From: a virus | IMG/VR virus record: IMGVR_UViG_3300025138_011172 | Location: 1 to 64,000 of that record | Length of the DNA stretch: 64,000 nucleotides | Strand: one strand, 5' to 3' | Shown: positions 1 through 8,433 of the stretch, piece by piece | Layout: every line of letters begins with the position of its first letter | Position numbering within the stretch: position 1 is the stretch's first letter | Notes under the pieces: generated by a model | What the model was told of the DNA's origin: nothing | Database searches by the model: none | Seen by the model: the letters and a program-made list of their open reading frames with translations, nothing else | Program-made: the position numbers and the translations under genes

Positions 1-1
1 T

Positions 2-202
2 ACATCATATAAACCATACCCATCAGGAAATTCTGATTATAAATCAGCTTCATCAGTAGAAAGAATAGAAGCATTTATAAAATTAGGTAGACCTGATCCC
101 GTACAGTATGAAGATGAAACGGGCCCCGTAGATTGGAATACGGCAAAATTTTATGCTGAAGAATTATTATATGAATGGGCAGCAGATAAAGGAAGGGATT
201 AA
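2..202 (+). CDS. C-terminal end of an unidentified protein (5' truncated)
   Basis: An open frame enters from the left edge and stops with TAA at 200-202; about 66 codons remain. The visible tail is hydrophilic and ends in an acidic/aromatic helix-like stretch (FYAEELLYEWAADKGRD). It directly abuts the next ATG at 204, as tightly packed phage genes do. The start is outside the window and I do not recognise the family. Confidence 0.6.
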   Translation, partial: TSYKPYPSGNSDYKSASSVERIEAFIKLGRPDPVQYEDETGPVDWNTAKFYAEELLYEWAADKGRD

Positions 203-203
203 T

Positions 204-359
204 ATGAAACAACCAGACGCAAAAAAACACCAAACAATTAGTTTTATTAAATCTTGGATTAGGATCATTGGATATTTTTTCATACCTTTTAGTTTAGTAA
301 CAGCAACAATAATATTAGTAATAAGTGAAATAATAGGAATAATAGAAGAATTAGTATAA
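204..359 (+). CDS. small single-pass membrane protein
   Basis: A 51-residue protein with a basic N-terminal half (MKQPDAKKHQ) followed by one or two hydrophobic stretches (IIGYFFIPFSLV, TATIILVISEIIGII). I chose the ATG at 204, just after the upstream stop, over an in-frame ATG at 153 that would lie inside the upstream gene. Function unknown; small membrane proteins of this kind are common in large phages. Confidence 0.5.
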   Translation: MKQPDAKKHQTISFIKSWIRIIGYFFIPFSLVTATIILVISEIIGIIEELV

Positions 360-360
360 T

Positions 361-846
361 ATGGGAAAATATCAATCAACAAAAATATTTGACAACTACT
401 CAGTTGCAATAAGGCAATGGAAAGCACAACATTCACACTGTCAGTTATTACATGGATATGCTTTAAAATTTAAAGTATGGTTTGAATCTAATACTCCATT
501 TGATGAAAATGATGGGTTAGATGATATGAACTGGATTGTAGATTATGGTGGGTTTAAAGATGCACCTAAAGGTAATGGTTTAAAATCATGGATGAATCAT
601 ATGTGGGACCACACCACATTAATACAAAAAAATGATCCTTATGCTGATATATTTGAACAGATGGGTCAAATGGGATTAGCTAAAGTACATTTTTTAGATA
701 AAATGGGAGCTGAATCTTGTGCTAGAATGGTATATGAACATTTTAATGAAGTTCTATCTAAAAATGATGCTGGAAGATGTAAAGTAGTAAAAGTAGAATG
801 TTTTGAAAACGATAAAAATTCAAGTATATATTATGAAAACAAGTAA
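361..846 (+). CDS. queD: QueD-like 6-carboxy-tetrahydropterin synthase
   Basis: A 161-residue protein of the PTPS/QueD fold. QueD converts 7,8-dihydroneopterin triphosphate to 6-carboxy-tetrahydropterin, the second step towards preQ0. Visible family features are the histidine-rich metal site (QHSHCQLLHGY near residues 23-33, where cellular QueD usually has HGH), a second metal/catalytic histidine in MWDHTTL, and a C-terminal glutamate in VKVECFEND. Pairing with QueE 290 bases downstream and FolE2 at 11.4 kb supports a deazaguanine role. HGY in place of HGH is a mild oddity. A plain sepiapterin/PTPS role is the alternative. Confidence 0.8.
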   Translation: MGKYQSTKIFDNYSVAIRQWKAQHSHCQLLHGYALKFKVWFESNTPFDENDGLDDMNWIVDYGGFKDAPKGNGLKSWMNHMWDHTTLIQKNDPYADIFEQMGQMGLAKVHFLDKMGAESCARMVYEHFNEVLSKNDAGRCKVVKVECFENDKNSSIYYENK

Positions 847-1132
847 AACACCAAAAAATTATATCTACTGGGTATTTACAGATCATTATTTTAATAATAA
901 ACAAGGTATAGGAAAATTTATAGGTATGTTATATGGAATATTCCAAGTAATATATGTTCCACCTTTTGTATTAGAAGAATATTATGGAGGATGGATTCCA
1001 CTTTTCCCAGTTATATTAATGTATATAACAATATGGGGATTTTTAATAGGAATTACCTTACAACCTTATGGAATATATAGAAAATTAAAAAGAATGAATT
1101 GGTGGGATAGAATAAATAATGATTTTAAATAA
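833..1132 (+). CDS. small membrane protein between queD and queE
   Basis: Ninety-nine residues with two strongly hydrophobic segments (GMLYGIFQVIYVPPFVL and LFPVILMYITIWGFLIGITL) and a basic C-terminus. The ATG at 833 overlaps the end of queD by 14 bases; a longer in-frame start at 803 would sit deeper inside queD and is less likely. No family recognised. Its position suggests co-translation with the queuosine-type genes but not a role in them. Confidence 0.55.
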   Translation: MKTSKTPKNYIYWVFTDHYFNNKQGIGKFIGMLYGIFQVIYVPPFVLEEYYGGWIPLFPVILMYITIWGFLIGITLQPYGIYRKLKRMNWWDRINNDFK

Positions 1133-1135
1133 GTT

Positions 1136-1912
1136 ATGGGATTAAAAAGAATAGAAGATTATAATAAAGTATTACCAATTTTAGAATTATATAGGTGTGT
1201 ACAATCAGAAGGGTCAAGATTTGGAAGGCCTACAATAGCAGTTAGAACAACAGGATGTACCCACAGATGTTTCTTTGGAGATGGTGGTTGGTGTGATTCT
1301 TGGTATACAAGTATTCATCCTGAAAAGGGTACATTTACATTTAATGATATTATTAAAATATATGATGAAAACCCTCACATAAAAGAAATGATGTTAACAG
1401 GTGGTTCACCTACAATGCATCCTGCTTTAGTAAATGAAATAACTCATTTTGCTAATGAAAGAGGGATATTAATTACTATTGAAACTGAAGGTTCTCATTT
1501 TTTAGAAACAGATTACCCGATAGGTTTAATATCTTTATCACCTAAATTTTCTAATTCAGTACCTGTAATAGGGGCATTAACACCTAATGGAAAAGTTACA
1601 GATGAAAGAATGGTTAAAACCCATAATAGACTTAGATTAAATAAAGAAGCTATAAAAAAAACAATATATTACCATCTTGATTATCATTTTAAACCTGTAT
1701 GGGATGGTACTGAAGAAAATCTTAAAGAAATTGAAGAATTTAGAGAAGATTTAAGAATACCAAAAGATAAAACTTATATAATGCCTGCGGGAGACACAAG
1801 AGAAACTTTAATACCTATGTATAAAAAAGTATTTAAAATGTGTGAAGAAAAGGGATACAATATGACTGGCAGAGACCACATAATAGCTTTTGATACAGAA
1901 AGGGGGGTATAG
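1136..1912 (+). CDS. queE: QueE-like 7-carboxy-7-deazaguanine synthase (radical SAM)
   Basis: A 258-residue radical SAM protein. QueE rearranges 6-carboxy-tetrahydropterin to 7-carboxy-7-deazaguanine. The N-terminal substrate region (LYRCVQSEGSRFGRPTIAVR) and the glycine motif MLTGGSPTMHP match QueE. The cluster cysteines lie in TGCTHRCFFGDGGWCDSW, giving C-x3-C-x7-C rather than the classical C-x3-C-x2-C, so five residues are inserted before the third cysteine. The ATG follows a GTT triplet, as at many starts here. With queD and folE2 it points to phage-directed deazaguanine synthesis; no queC is seen in the window. Confidence 0.85.
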   Translation: MGLKRIEDYNKVLPILELYRCVQSEGSRFGRPTIAVRTTGCTHRCFFGDGGWCDSWYTSIHPEKGTFTFNDIIKIYDENPHIKEMMLTGGSPTMHPALVNEITHFANERGILITIETEGSHFLETDYPIGLISLSPKFSNSVPVIGALTPNGKVTDERMVKTHNRLRLNKEAIKKTIYYHLDYHFKPVWDGTEENLKEIEEFREDLRIPKDKTYIMPAGDTRETLIPMYKKVFKMCEEKGYNMTGRDHIIAFDTERGV

Positions 1913-1940
1913 TGAAACTTTTATATAAGGGATATACCCC
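1904..1940 (+). other. inverted repeat spanning the queE stop codon
   Basis: GGGGTATA at 1904-1911 is perfectly complementary to TATACCCC at 1933-1940, with about 21 bases between. The left arm covers the end of queE. There is no U-tract after it, so it is not a standard intrinsic terminator; it may protect the mRNA 3' end or be a processing site. Confidence 0.35.
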
Positions 1941-2002
1941 AAAATCATCAGATAAATACATTTTAACCTCTTGATTATGTTATATTAATTAATTTTACTT
2001 CA

Positions 2003-2020
2003 TTTTTAGCGTATTTATAG
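2003..2020 (+). promoter_or_regulatory. candidate promoter for the fibre genes (TTTTTAGCGTATTTATAG)
   Basis: An element ending 15 bases before the ATG at 2036. A nearly identical element (TTTTTAACGTATTTATAC) stands at 4495-4512 ahead of another virion-type gene. It lacks the TTTGG upstream box of the main promoter family here, so it may be a different (late) class. The 8-mer TATTTATA alone is expected often by chance in such A+T-rich DNA; only the longer shared string carries weight. Confidence 0.35.
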
Positions 2021-2035
2021 ATATAAATTTTATTA

Positions 2036-3616
2036 ATGGCTACAATAAAAATAAGTGAATTAACAACCCTTACTAGTGGAAGTGTTACATCTGCTACAGA
2101 TATACTACCTATAGTAGATAGTGATGCTAGTATTACTAAAAAAATAACTGTAGACGATTTAGCAGGAGCTATGTCATCTACTCTTCTTGAAGCAAAATAC
2201 CAAGATACCTTTTTTGTTTCCCCTTCTGGATCGGATTCTACGGGTGAAAAAGGAAACATTTCATTACCTTTTGCCACTATAGCAGGTGCAAGAAATGCTG
2301 CTACTGGATCTTCAGGATATAATAAACTAATTCATGTATTTCCTGGTACATATGAAGAACAAGGATTAGCATATAGTGGTAGTTTTTATTTTGCTCCAGG
2401 TTCAATTTTACAAGCCCCAGTTCAAGCATCTGCAACAGAAATACCATTATTCTCTGTTGGTACTGATAATATTCAACATATTAATATATTTGGTAAAGGT
2501 AATTTTATCTCTCAAAAATCAACAGATAATGATGATAATTCAAACATTTTAAGTGTAATAGGAACAGGTAGTGCTTATTTGGAAGCTAATTATATTTTTA
2601 ATGAAAAAAGTAATGGTATTTTCCTTCAAGATAGTGCATCCGCTATATTAAAGGCAAATGAATATGAAATTGCTGATGGTTATATGATAACCCAAAGAGA
2701 TTACTCAGTAGCTACTATAGACTTAGATACTATAAACCATTATGGTGCTGGAGCTTTTGCTTATGGGATGTTTTTTAGACAAGGATCAAGCGCTGGTTTT
2801 TTTGGTCAATCTACAGTAAATGCTAATAAAATAATCTCTACAGATAGTACATTTTTATCATGTACTAAAATGGGGGTTGGAGCTAGAGTTGATATAAATG
2901 CAAACACAATACTTGTTTCAGGTTCATCTGATGAATTTATGACTTGTATTAATAGTTTTGGAGAGCATTACATTAATATAAATGGTAATTTTAATACTAC
3001 TAAAAAAATATATAGAACTTACCCAGCAGCATCTAATTCTGGTATGAGGCTTATTTTAACGGGTACCGCAAAAGTATCAGGTTCACAATTTCTAGAATTT
3101 ACCTCTAATGAAAACAATGCTGAAATAACCTCAGATATGTGGGTAGAGGTAACAGGAAGTACTAATGCTATAACACATAATGGAAGTACGGGGGCTAATT
3201 TATTTTTAAATAGAGGATTAACTAATGAAACTGTAGATGGTAATGGTATTATATACACGGGGACAGGTAATTTAGTAGTAGATAATTATAAAATTACCCT
3301 ATCAGGATCTTTTATTTCACCTACGGGATATTCTATTTCAGGTTCTTCAACCCAAGATATTTTAGTAATGGGTCAATTATCTTCAAATGCTTCTACTAGT
3401 ACAGGTTTAAATAATACAGGACCAGGTTTAGTTAATACAGGGTATTCAGGATCTAATAATTTAACTATAGCAGGAGCTACAAATTCAACAGCATCATTTG
3501 GTTCTATGGTTTTAGAAAGTTTACCAACAACAAAACCAACTCTATCAGGATCTCTTTGGTTATCAGGTAGTGCGGGGCAAGGATCTCAGTACTTAGTAGT
3601 ATTTAATGGAATTTAA
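2036..3616 (+). CDS. tail-spike/fibre protein with right-handed beta-helix
   Basis: A 526-residue probable virion protein. Residues 1-47 form a module almost repeated at the start of the giant fibre at 4845 (SGSVTSATDILPIVD, ITKKITVDDLAGAM), probably a virion-attachment or trimerisation region. Then comes FFVSPSGSDSTGEKGN...LPFATIAGARNAA, the usual opening of pectate-lyase-like parallel beta-helix proteins, followed by irregular solenoid turns rich in N, G, S and T. The C-terminal third is Gly/Ser/Thr rich, with SGS repeats and a short compact end. It likely binds or degrades host surface glycan; no catalytic residues could be assigned. Confidence 0.7.
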   Translation: MATIKISELTTLTSGSVTSATDILPIVDSDASITKKITVDDLAGAMSSTLLEAKYQDTFFVSPSGSDSTGEKGNISLPFATIAGARNAATGSSGYNKLIHVFPGTYEEQGLAYSGSFYFAPGSILQAPVQASATEIPLFSVGTDNIQHINIFGKGNFISQKSTDNDDNSNILSVIGTGSAYLEANYIFNEKSNGIFLQDSASAILKANEYEIADGYMITQRDYSVATIDLDTINHYGAGAFAYGMFFRQGSSAGFFGQSTVNANKIISTDSTFLSCTKMGVGARVDINANTILVSGSSDEFMTCINSFGEHYININGNFNTTKKIYRTYPAASNSGMRLILTGTAKVSGSQFLEFTSNENNAEITSDMWVEVTGSTNAITHNGSTGANLFLNRGLTNETVDGNGIIYTGTGNLVVDNYKITLSGSFISPTGYSISGSSTQDILVMGQLSSNASTSTGLNNTGPGLVNTGYSGSNNLTIAGATNSTASFGSMVLESLPTTKPTLSGSLWLSGSAGQGSQYLVVFNGI

Positions 3617-3639
3617 CATATTTATTACAAATAAACATT

Positions 3640-4473
3640 ATGGCTTACAATATTCCTCCTTCAGTTTCAAAAACTATTATTTCTAATCAAAGAAAATTAC
3701 AAGGACCAACAGGAGGGAATAGCAATATCCAAAATAAACTTCAACGTGGGACTGATACAACATCAACTCTTTTAATGACATCAGATCAACTTAGAAGTCA
3801 AGGACCTAACGGACCAACAGGAGGGAATAGCAATATTCAAAATAAACTTCAACGTGGAACTTCAACAGTTAGTCCTGTTATCTCAGATCTTTTAATGGTT
3901 GGTAAGGGACCTAACGGACCAACAGGAGGGAATAGCAATATTGCTAATCAACTTCAAACTTATTCTGGTGGGTATGTAAAACAAATAAAACAAAAATCAA
4001 CAATACAAAGCCCAACTGGAGGGAATAGCAATATTGTAAATCAACTTTCACGTGGAATACCAGCATTGAAAAAAATAAAAGGTGACCTAAAACCTTCTAA
4101 ATCATCAGGAATTAGTCCTAATAATCAATTATTTAATAATGCTCAAGCTGAACATAACCCAACAACCTCAATTCCATCAGCTAAACCATATCAGACTCAA
4201 ACAGTAAGTGTTTCACAAAAACTACAAAAACAACAAACTGAAGGAAATGTTCATTTTGCACCTTCACAAGGACTTATAAAATTAATAAAATTACAAAAAT
4301 CAAGAGAATTAGGAATTAATACAACGGCTATTGCAGCCCTTGCTTTTGCACCAAATGAATCAGGTGGTGGAAGTCAAACCCCAGGTTCTACACCACAATT
4401 AGAGTTAATAACACAAACTTCATTCCCTTTAATGACACAAGGTGGAGATTTTATTATAGCAAATCAACTTTAA
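3640..4473 (+). CDS. repeat-containing putative virion protein (GPTGGNSNI repeats)
   Basis: A 277-residue polar protein. Four copies of a GPTGGNSNIxNxL(Q/S)RG motif occupy about the first 140 residues, separated by short variable linkers; the coding DNA is almost identical between copies. The rest is rich in Q, S, K and P with low predicted order. The C-terminal 25 residues (LELITQTSFPLMTQ, then FIIANQ) closely resemble the end of the next gene product. Lying between two fibre genes, it is probably a fibre-associated or adaptor protein. No known family recognised. Confidence 0.65.
   Translation: MAYNIPPSVSKTIISNQRKLQGPTGGNSNIQNKLQRGTDTTSTLLMTSDQLRSQGPNGPTGGNSNIQNKLQRGTSTVSPVISDLLMVGKGPNGPTGGNSNIANQLQTYSGGYVKQIKQKSTIQSPTGGNSNIVNQLSRGIPALKKIKGDLKPSKSSGISPNNQLFNNAQAEHNPTTSIPSAKPYQTQTVSVSQKLQKQQTEGNVHFAPSQGLIKLIKLQKSRELGINTTAIAALAFAPNESGGGSQTPGSTPQLELITQTSFPLMTQGGDFIIANQL
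3703..4035 (+). repeat. four dispersed near-identical 26-base coding repeats
   Basis: Copies lie at 3703-3728, 3811-3836, 3916-3941 and 4010-4035. The first three are identical over 26 bases (GGACCAACAGGAGGGAATAG, then CAATAT); the fourth differs at a few positions. They encode GPTGGNSNI. Spacing of about 95-108 bases is unequal and the protein stays in frame, so this is a protein repeat, not a CRISPR. Confidence 0.85.
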
Positions 4474-4494
4474 TTTTTTTGGTAATTTTTATTA

Positions 4495-4512
4495 TTTTTA
4501 ACGTATTTATAC
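4495..4512 (+). promoter_or_regulatory. candidate promoter upstream of the 4542 gene
   Basis: TTTTTAACGTATTTATAC, nearly the same as the element at 2003-2020. A TTTGG lies at 4478, 21 bases before the AACG, one base off the spacing of the main promoter family, so this could be a divergent member of that family. The gene starts 30 bases later. Confidence 0.4.
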
Positions 4513-4541
4513 AACGATAATATATAAACATTAACACATAA

Positions 4542-4835
4542 ATGGATTATTCAGTATTAGATTGGCAAGCATTTAGAAAACTTCCAGAAATTGAGGGTTT
4601 ACCTCTAATGGAACAAAAACAAAGATTTTTAGCAATTCAAAACAATGTTAATTTACTACTAGAAGGTAGAGCTCAACAACAGCTTATGATGTTTATGATG
4701 TCTATGGCTGCTTCCGGAGGATTTGTTCCAGAAGTTACAGACCCAACAGCAGGACCAGAATTAGAATTAACAACAGAAAGTTTAATACCCTTAATGACTC
4801 AAGCAGAAGAGTACATAATAGCAGAACAACAATAA
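4542..4835 (+). CDS. small putative fibre-associated protein
   Basis: Ninety-seven residues. A helical N-terminal part (LDWQAFRKLPEIEGLPLMEQ) is followed by a methionine-rich hydrophobic patch (LMMFMMSMAASGGF). The C-terminus (LELTTESLIPLMTQ, then YIIAEQQ) matches the C-terminus of the protein encoded at 3640-4473, suggesting a shared docking or assembly signal. It sits directly before the giant fibre gene. Function otherwise unknown. Confidence 0.6.
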   Translation: MDYSVLDWQAFRKLPEIEGLPLMEQKQRFLAIQNNVNLLLEGRAQQQLMMFMMSMAASGGFVPEVTDPTAGPELELTTESLIPLMTQAEEYIIAEQQ

Positions 4836-4844
4836 AATTAAAAC

Positions 4845-7800
4845 ATGGCAACTAAAAAAATTACCCAATTAACAGGATTAGTAAGTGGAAGCGTCGTTTC
4901 CGCCAATGATGTACTTCCTATAGTAGATCTTGCTAATGACATAACTAAAAAGATTACAGTAGATAACTTAGCAGGAGCAATGACTGCAAGTTGGGCTTTA
5001 AATGCTATTTCTGCATCTCATGAAATAACACATGAAGTATCCTCATCTTATGCTCAAACAGCATCTTTAGGTGCATTAGGATTTACAGTAGAAGCTAATA
5101 TTTCAGGAGGTTTTACATCAACAGCATCCTTTGGAACATATGTAGGTGATACAGCAACTTTTATACAGGGAACAGGTTTAGATAGTGTAGCAGTTGGTCC
5201 TAACTCAATAGCCAGTACAGAAGGCGCAGTTGGAATAGGAAGTGCAGCACAAGGGAAAGGTGATATTAATTCTACCGCAGTAGGTAAAAGTGCAATAGCA
5301 AATGGAAGAGGTGCCACAGCAATTGGTGATGATGCAGATGCAACAGCAAATCAATCAGTAGCAATAGGTGCAGCAGCAGCAGCATCAACTGTAGGAGCTG
5401 TTTCTATTGGTTTATCTTCTCAAGGAAAAGGTGGTGTTAATGCCACTGCAGTAGGTAAAAGTGCAGTAGCAAATGGAGCAAGTGCTGTAGCAATTGGTGA
5501 TGATGCAGATGCAGTTGGAAGTAATGCAATAGCAATAGGAGCAGGAGCAGGAGCAGCGGGTGCAAATTCTATAGCAGTAGGACAAGGAGTAAATAGTGTC
5601 CCAGCAAGTCAATTAAGAATGGGTAATAGTTCAGTTATCCCATTATCAGCTTCTTTAACAACAGGTGATGTATTATTTCCAAGTACAGCATCAGCTGAAT
5701 TTTTTGTAGGTGATGGTTCTCTTTTAACAGGAATATCTTCTTTATATGAAGCTGGATCAGGAACTCTTTCAATCCAACCAACGATAGATACCCAAAACAC
5801 ATCTTCAGGAGCTTGTTCTAGTATAGGTGGTGGAAAAAAGAACACAACCTCAGGAACCTATGGAAGAGTAGGTGGTGGATGTGGTAATCAAGTAACTACA
5901 AATAGTGTACATGGAGCTGTTTTAGGTGGTAGAAATAACTGTGTTGCTCCTGCTAATTCACAAACAGGAGGAGGTATAGTTGCAGGCCAAAACAATTGCG
6001 TTTTAGGTGGCTGGGGATTTATTGGAGGAGGATTTGGAAACTGTGCTGGTGGATTTGCACAAATAACAATAGGTGGTGGTCAAGCAAATACAGTATCTAG
6101 TGCATATGGTACCATTTCAGGAGGATATACTAATACAATACCAGCATCTTCAAATGCTTCAAACATTGGTGGTGGTGTTAAAAATTTAGCCTCTGCAGGA
6201 TGTGCAACAGTTGGAGGTGGTCAACAAAACACAGGATCAGGAGCACATTCAACAGTAGGTGGTGGTGAATTAAATAATAGTACTACACTTCATAGTACTA
6301 TAGGAGGGGGTAAAAATAATTTAATTGATGGTCAAACTTGTCAAGTTATTGCAGGTGGGCAAGATAATATTAGCTCAGGTCAACACAATGTAATAGGTGG
6401 AGGTTGTAAAAACGATACAGGAACTGGAGCAGGTGTTACAATAGCTGGGGGTAGATGTTCTACTGTTCAAGATGGGGCAAATTCATCATTTATTGGTGGT
6501 GGATTTAGAAACTGTGTAAATTCTAATGGACAAACTGGAACCTTAGCAGGTGGAATGTGTAATGTTGTAGATGCAAATAATTCAACAGTTTCTGGTGGAT
6601 ATAAAAATTGTACTACTGGTTATGCAAGTTTTGTAGGTGGAGGAATATGTAACCATGCTACAGGTTCAGGTTCAACAATTGGAGGTGGATCAGGAAGTTT
6701 TGCTCCTGGTACAATGGGAGTAGTAGGAGGTGGTTATCATAACACAGCTTCAGGAGATTGCTCAGTAGTAGTAGGTGGTACATCTGGTCAAGCTACAGGT
6801 CAACAATCAAGTATTGGTGGTGGTGTTACTAACCAAGCAACTGGAACTCATTCTACAATAGGTGGTGGAGAAACAAACCTAGGTTCAGGGGCAGCAGCAA
6901 CAGTAGCAGGTGGAAGTACAAATATTGCTTCTGCTAATTGTGCAACAATAGCAGGTGGAAAGAACAACTTAGCTAGTGGTGTTATATCTACAATAGGAGG
7001 TGGTATAAATATTTCATCATCAGGAACAGCAGCAACAGTAGGTGGTGGTCAAAACAACGAAGCAACAGCAACAACATCAACAGTAGGTGGTGGTAAACTT
7101 AACATAAGTTCAGGTGCAGGATCAACAATATCTGGTGGATATGGTAATCAAGCTGTAGGAACATGTAGTATAATAGCAGGTGGACTTAGTAATTGTGCAG
7201 ATGGAATACAATCATTTATTGGAGGTGGAATATTTAATTCAGGTTCAGGAGCAGGTTCAACAATTTCAGGTGGATCAGGAAGTTTGGCTGGTGGTGTTAT
7301 GTCTACAATAGGAGGTGGTTCTCATAACACAGCTTCAAAAATCTACTCAACAGTAGCAGGAGGATTTAATAACCAAGCTACTGGTAATTGTTCAACAGTA
7401 GCAGGAGGATGTGGTAATGTTGCATCATCTTTTGTAGCTACCATTGTTGGAGGTAGAGGCAATACAGCTTCTTCTAATTATACATTAGTAGGAGGTTGTG
7501 GTAATACTGCAGCAGCAATAGCTGGAACATCATTTGGTAGAAATAATGCTAATAATGGACAATATGGAACATTATCAGGAGGTTATCGAAACAGTGTTGT
7601 TGAACCAGGGAAATTTGCCACACTAAGTGGTGGATATAACAACGTAGCCTCAGGTTCACTTTCAGTAGTTGCAGGTGGATCAGGAAGTATAGCTAGTGGT
7701 GTTATTTCTACAATAGGAGGTGGTTCTCATAACACAGCTTCAGGATTTTGTTCAACAATTGCAGGTGGTGCTTATAACTGTACCATTAGTACTAAAGGAT

Positions 7801-8378
7801 GTAATTCAATTCTTGGTGGACATAAGAACTGTATAGGTGGAGCTTCACAACATTCAACTATAAGTGGTGGATATGATAATAAAATTTCTGCGGGTTATAG
7901 AGGATTTATTGGTCAAGGTTACCAAAACTGTATTTCAGGTAATAATAGTGCAATTGTTGGAGGAAGTAGTAACGTTGCATCATCAACCAATAACTTTATT
8001 GGAGGAGGTGGAAATAATACAACCTCAGCAAATTATGCTATAATAGTTGGTGGTAATCAAAATGTAACATCAGGGGTTAGATCAGCAATAGTTGGAGGTC
8101 AATGTAATCTCGTCTCTGGAGCTTGTTCAGTAGTTGTTGGTGGTAGATTTAATACAGGATCAGCTGCATTTTCATCAGTATTAGGTGGTGGAAATAATGC
8201 AGTAATACATGCCTCAGCATCTGCAGTAGGACATGATATATTAACAGTAACAAGTTCATCTTTACACGTTAATAACTTAGTAATCCAAACAGGAAGTTTA
8301 CCAACAGGAGATCCAGGAATTTCTGGAATGTTATGGTATGATGCAACAAGTGGATCATTAAAAGTATCATCTCTATAA
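4845..8378 (+). CDS. giant Gly/Cys-rich repeat fibre (YadA-head-like plus GGG-N repeats)
   Basis: A 1177-residue probable virion fibre. Residues 1-47 repeat the N-terminal module of the spike gene at 2036. Around residues 100-270 are YadA-head-like turns (AVGPNSIAS, GIGSAAQGKG, AVGKSAIANG, AIGDDADA). From about 325 to 1110 come dozens of roughly 14-16-residue turns of the form STIGGGxxNxASG, a probable beta-solenoid. Cysteines recur at the same turn position (for example GGGCGN, GNCSTVAGG), which is unusual for an extracellular fibre. The C-terminal 70 residues (LPTGDPGISGMLWYDATSG) resemble the compact end of phage fibres and of the 2036 product. Likely host-adhesion fibre. Confidence 0.75.
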   Translation: MATKKITQLTGLVSGSVVSANDVLPIVDLANDITKKITVDNLAGAMTASWALNAISASHEITHEVSSSYAQTASLGALGFTVEANISGGFTSTASFGTYVGDTATFIQGTGLDSVAVGPNSIASTEGAVGIGSAAQGKGDINSTAVGKSAIANGRGATAIGDDADATANQSVAIGAAAAASTVGAVSIGLSSQGKGGVNATAVGKSAVANGASAVAIGDDADAVGSNAIAIGAGAGAAGANSIAVGQGVNSVPASQLRMGNSSVIPLSASLTTGDVLFPSTASAEFFVGDGSLLTGISSLYEAGSGTLSIQPTIDTQNTSSGACSSIGGGKKNTTSGTYGRVGGGCGNQVTTNSVHGAVLGGRNNCVAPANSQTGGGIVAGQNNCVLGGWGFIGGGFGNCAGGFAQITIGGGQANTVSSAYGTISGGYTNTIPASSNASNIGGGVKNLASAGCATVGGGQQNTGSGAHSTVGGGELNNSTTLHSTIGGGKNNLIDGQTCQVIAGGQDNISSGQHNVIGGGCKNDTGTGAGVTIAGGRCSTVQDGANSSFIGGGFRNCVNSNGQTGTLAGGMCNVVDANNSTVSGGYKNCTTGYASFVGGGICNHATGSGSTIGGGSGSFAPGTMGVVGGGYHNTASGDCSVVVGGTSGQATGQQSSIGGGVTNQATGTHSTIGGGETNLGSGAAATVAGGSTNIASANCATIAGGKNNLASGVISTIGGGINISSSGTAATVGGGQNNEATATTSTVGGGKLNISSGAGSTISGGYGNQAVGTCSIIAGGLSNCADGIQSFIGGGIFNSGSGAGSTISGGSGSLAGGVMSTIGGGSHNTASKIYSTVAGGFNNQATGNCSTVAGGCGNVASSFVATIVGGRGNTASSNYTLVGGCGNTAAAIAGTSFGRNNANNGQYGTLSGGYRNSVVEPGKFATLSGGYNNVASGSLSVVAGGSGSIASGVISTIGGGSHNTASGFCSTIAGGAYNCTISTKGCNSILGGHKNCIGGASQHSTISGGYDNKISAGYRGFIGQGYQNCISGNNSAIVGGSSNVASSTNNFIGGGGNNTTSANYAIIVGGNQNVTSGVRSAIVGGQCNLVSGACSVVVGGRFNTGSAAFSSVLGGGNNAVIHASASAVGHDILTVTSSSLHVNNLVIQTGSLPTGDPGISGMLWYDATSGSLKVSSL
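5817..8175 (+). repeat. coding repeat array of GGxxN solenoid turns
   Basis: Degenerate tandem units of about 42-48 bases encode turns with the core (I/V)(G/A/S)GG...N. Several larger blocks recur almost word for word, such as the stretch encoding GGSHNTAS near 7315-7340 and again near 7720-7745. The array stays in one frame throughout and offers a template for recombination-driven length change. Confidence 0.8.
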
Positions 8379-8403
8379 TAGAGAAAATTAAAAAACAATA
8401 TAA

Positions 8404-8433
8404 AGAGCTTGGATTATTCCAGGCTCTTTTTTA
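8404..8433 (+). terminator. intrinsic terminator after the fibre module
   Basis: AGAGCTTGGA at 8404-8413 pairs with TCCAGGCTCT at 8418-8427 (ten pairs, one G-U, four-base loop) and runs into a T-tract. It is the clearest terminator in the window and closes the fibre gene cluster. Its left arm also contains the TTGG box of the promoter described next. Confidence 0.85.

Noticed and set aside
3703-4035. Regularly spaced direct repeats, considered as a CRISPR array
   Set aside because: The repeats keep one reading frame, encode a protein motif, have unequal spacers and no cas genes nearby.
5054-8398. Several long minus-strand frames opposite the giant fibre gene
   Set aside because: They are side effects of the repetitive, stop-poor coding sequence; their translations are low complexity and no promoter or start context supports them.
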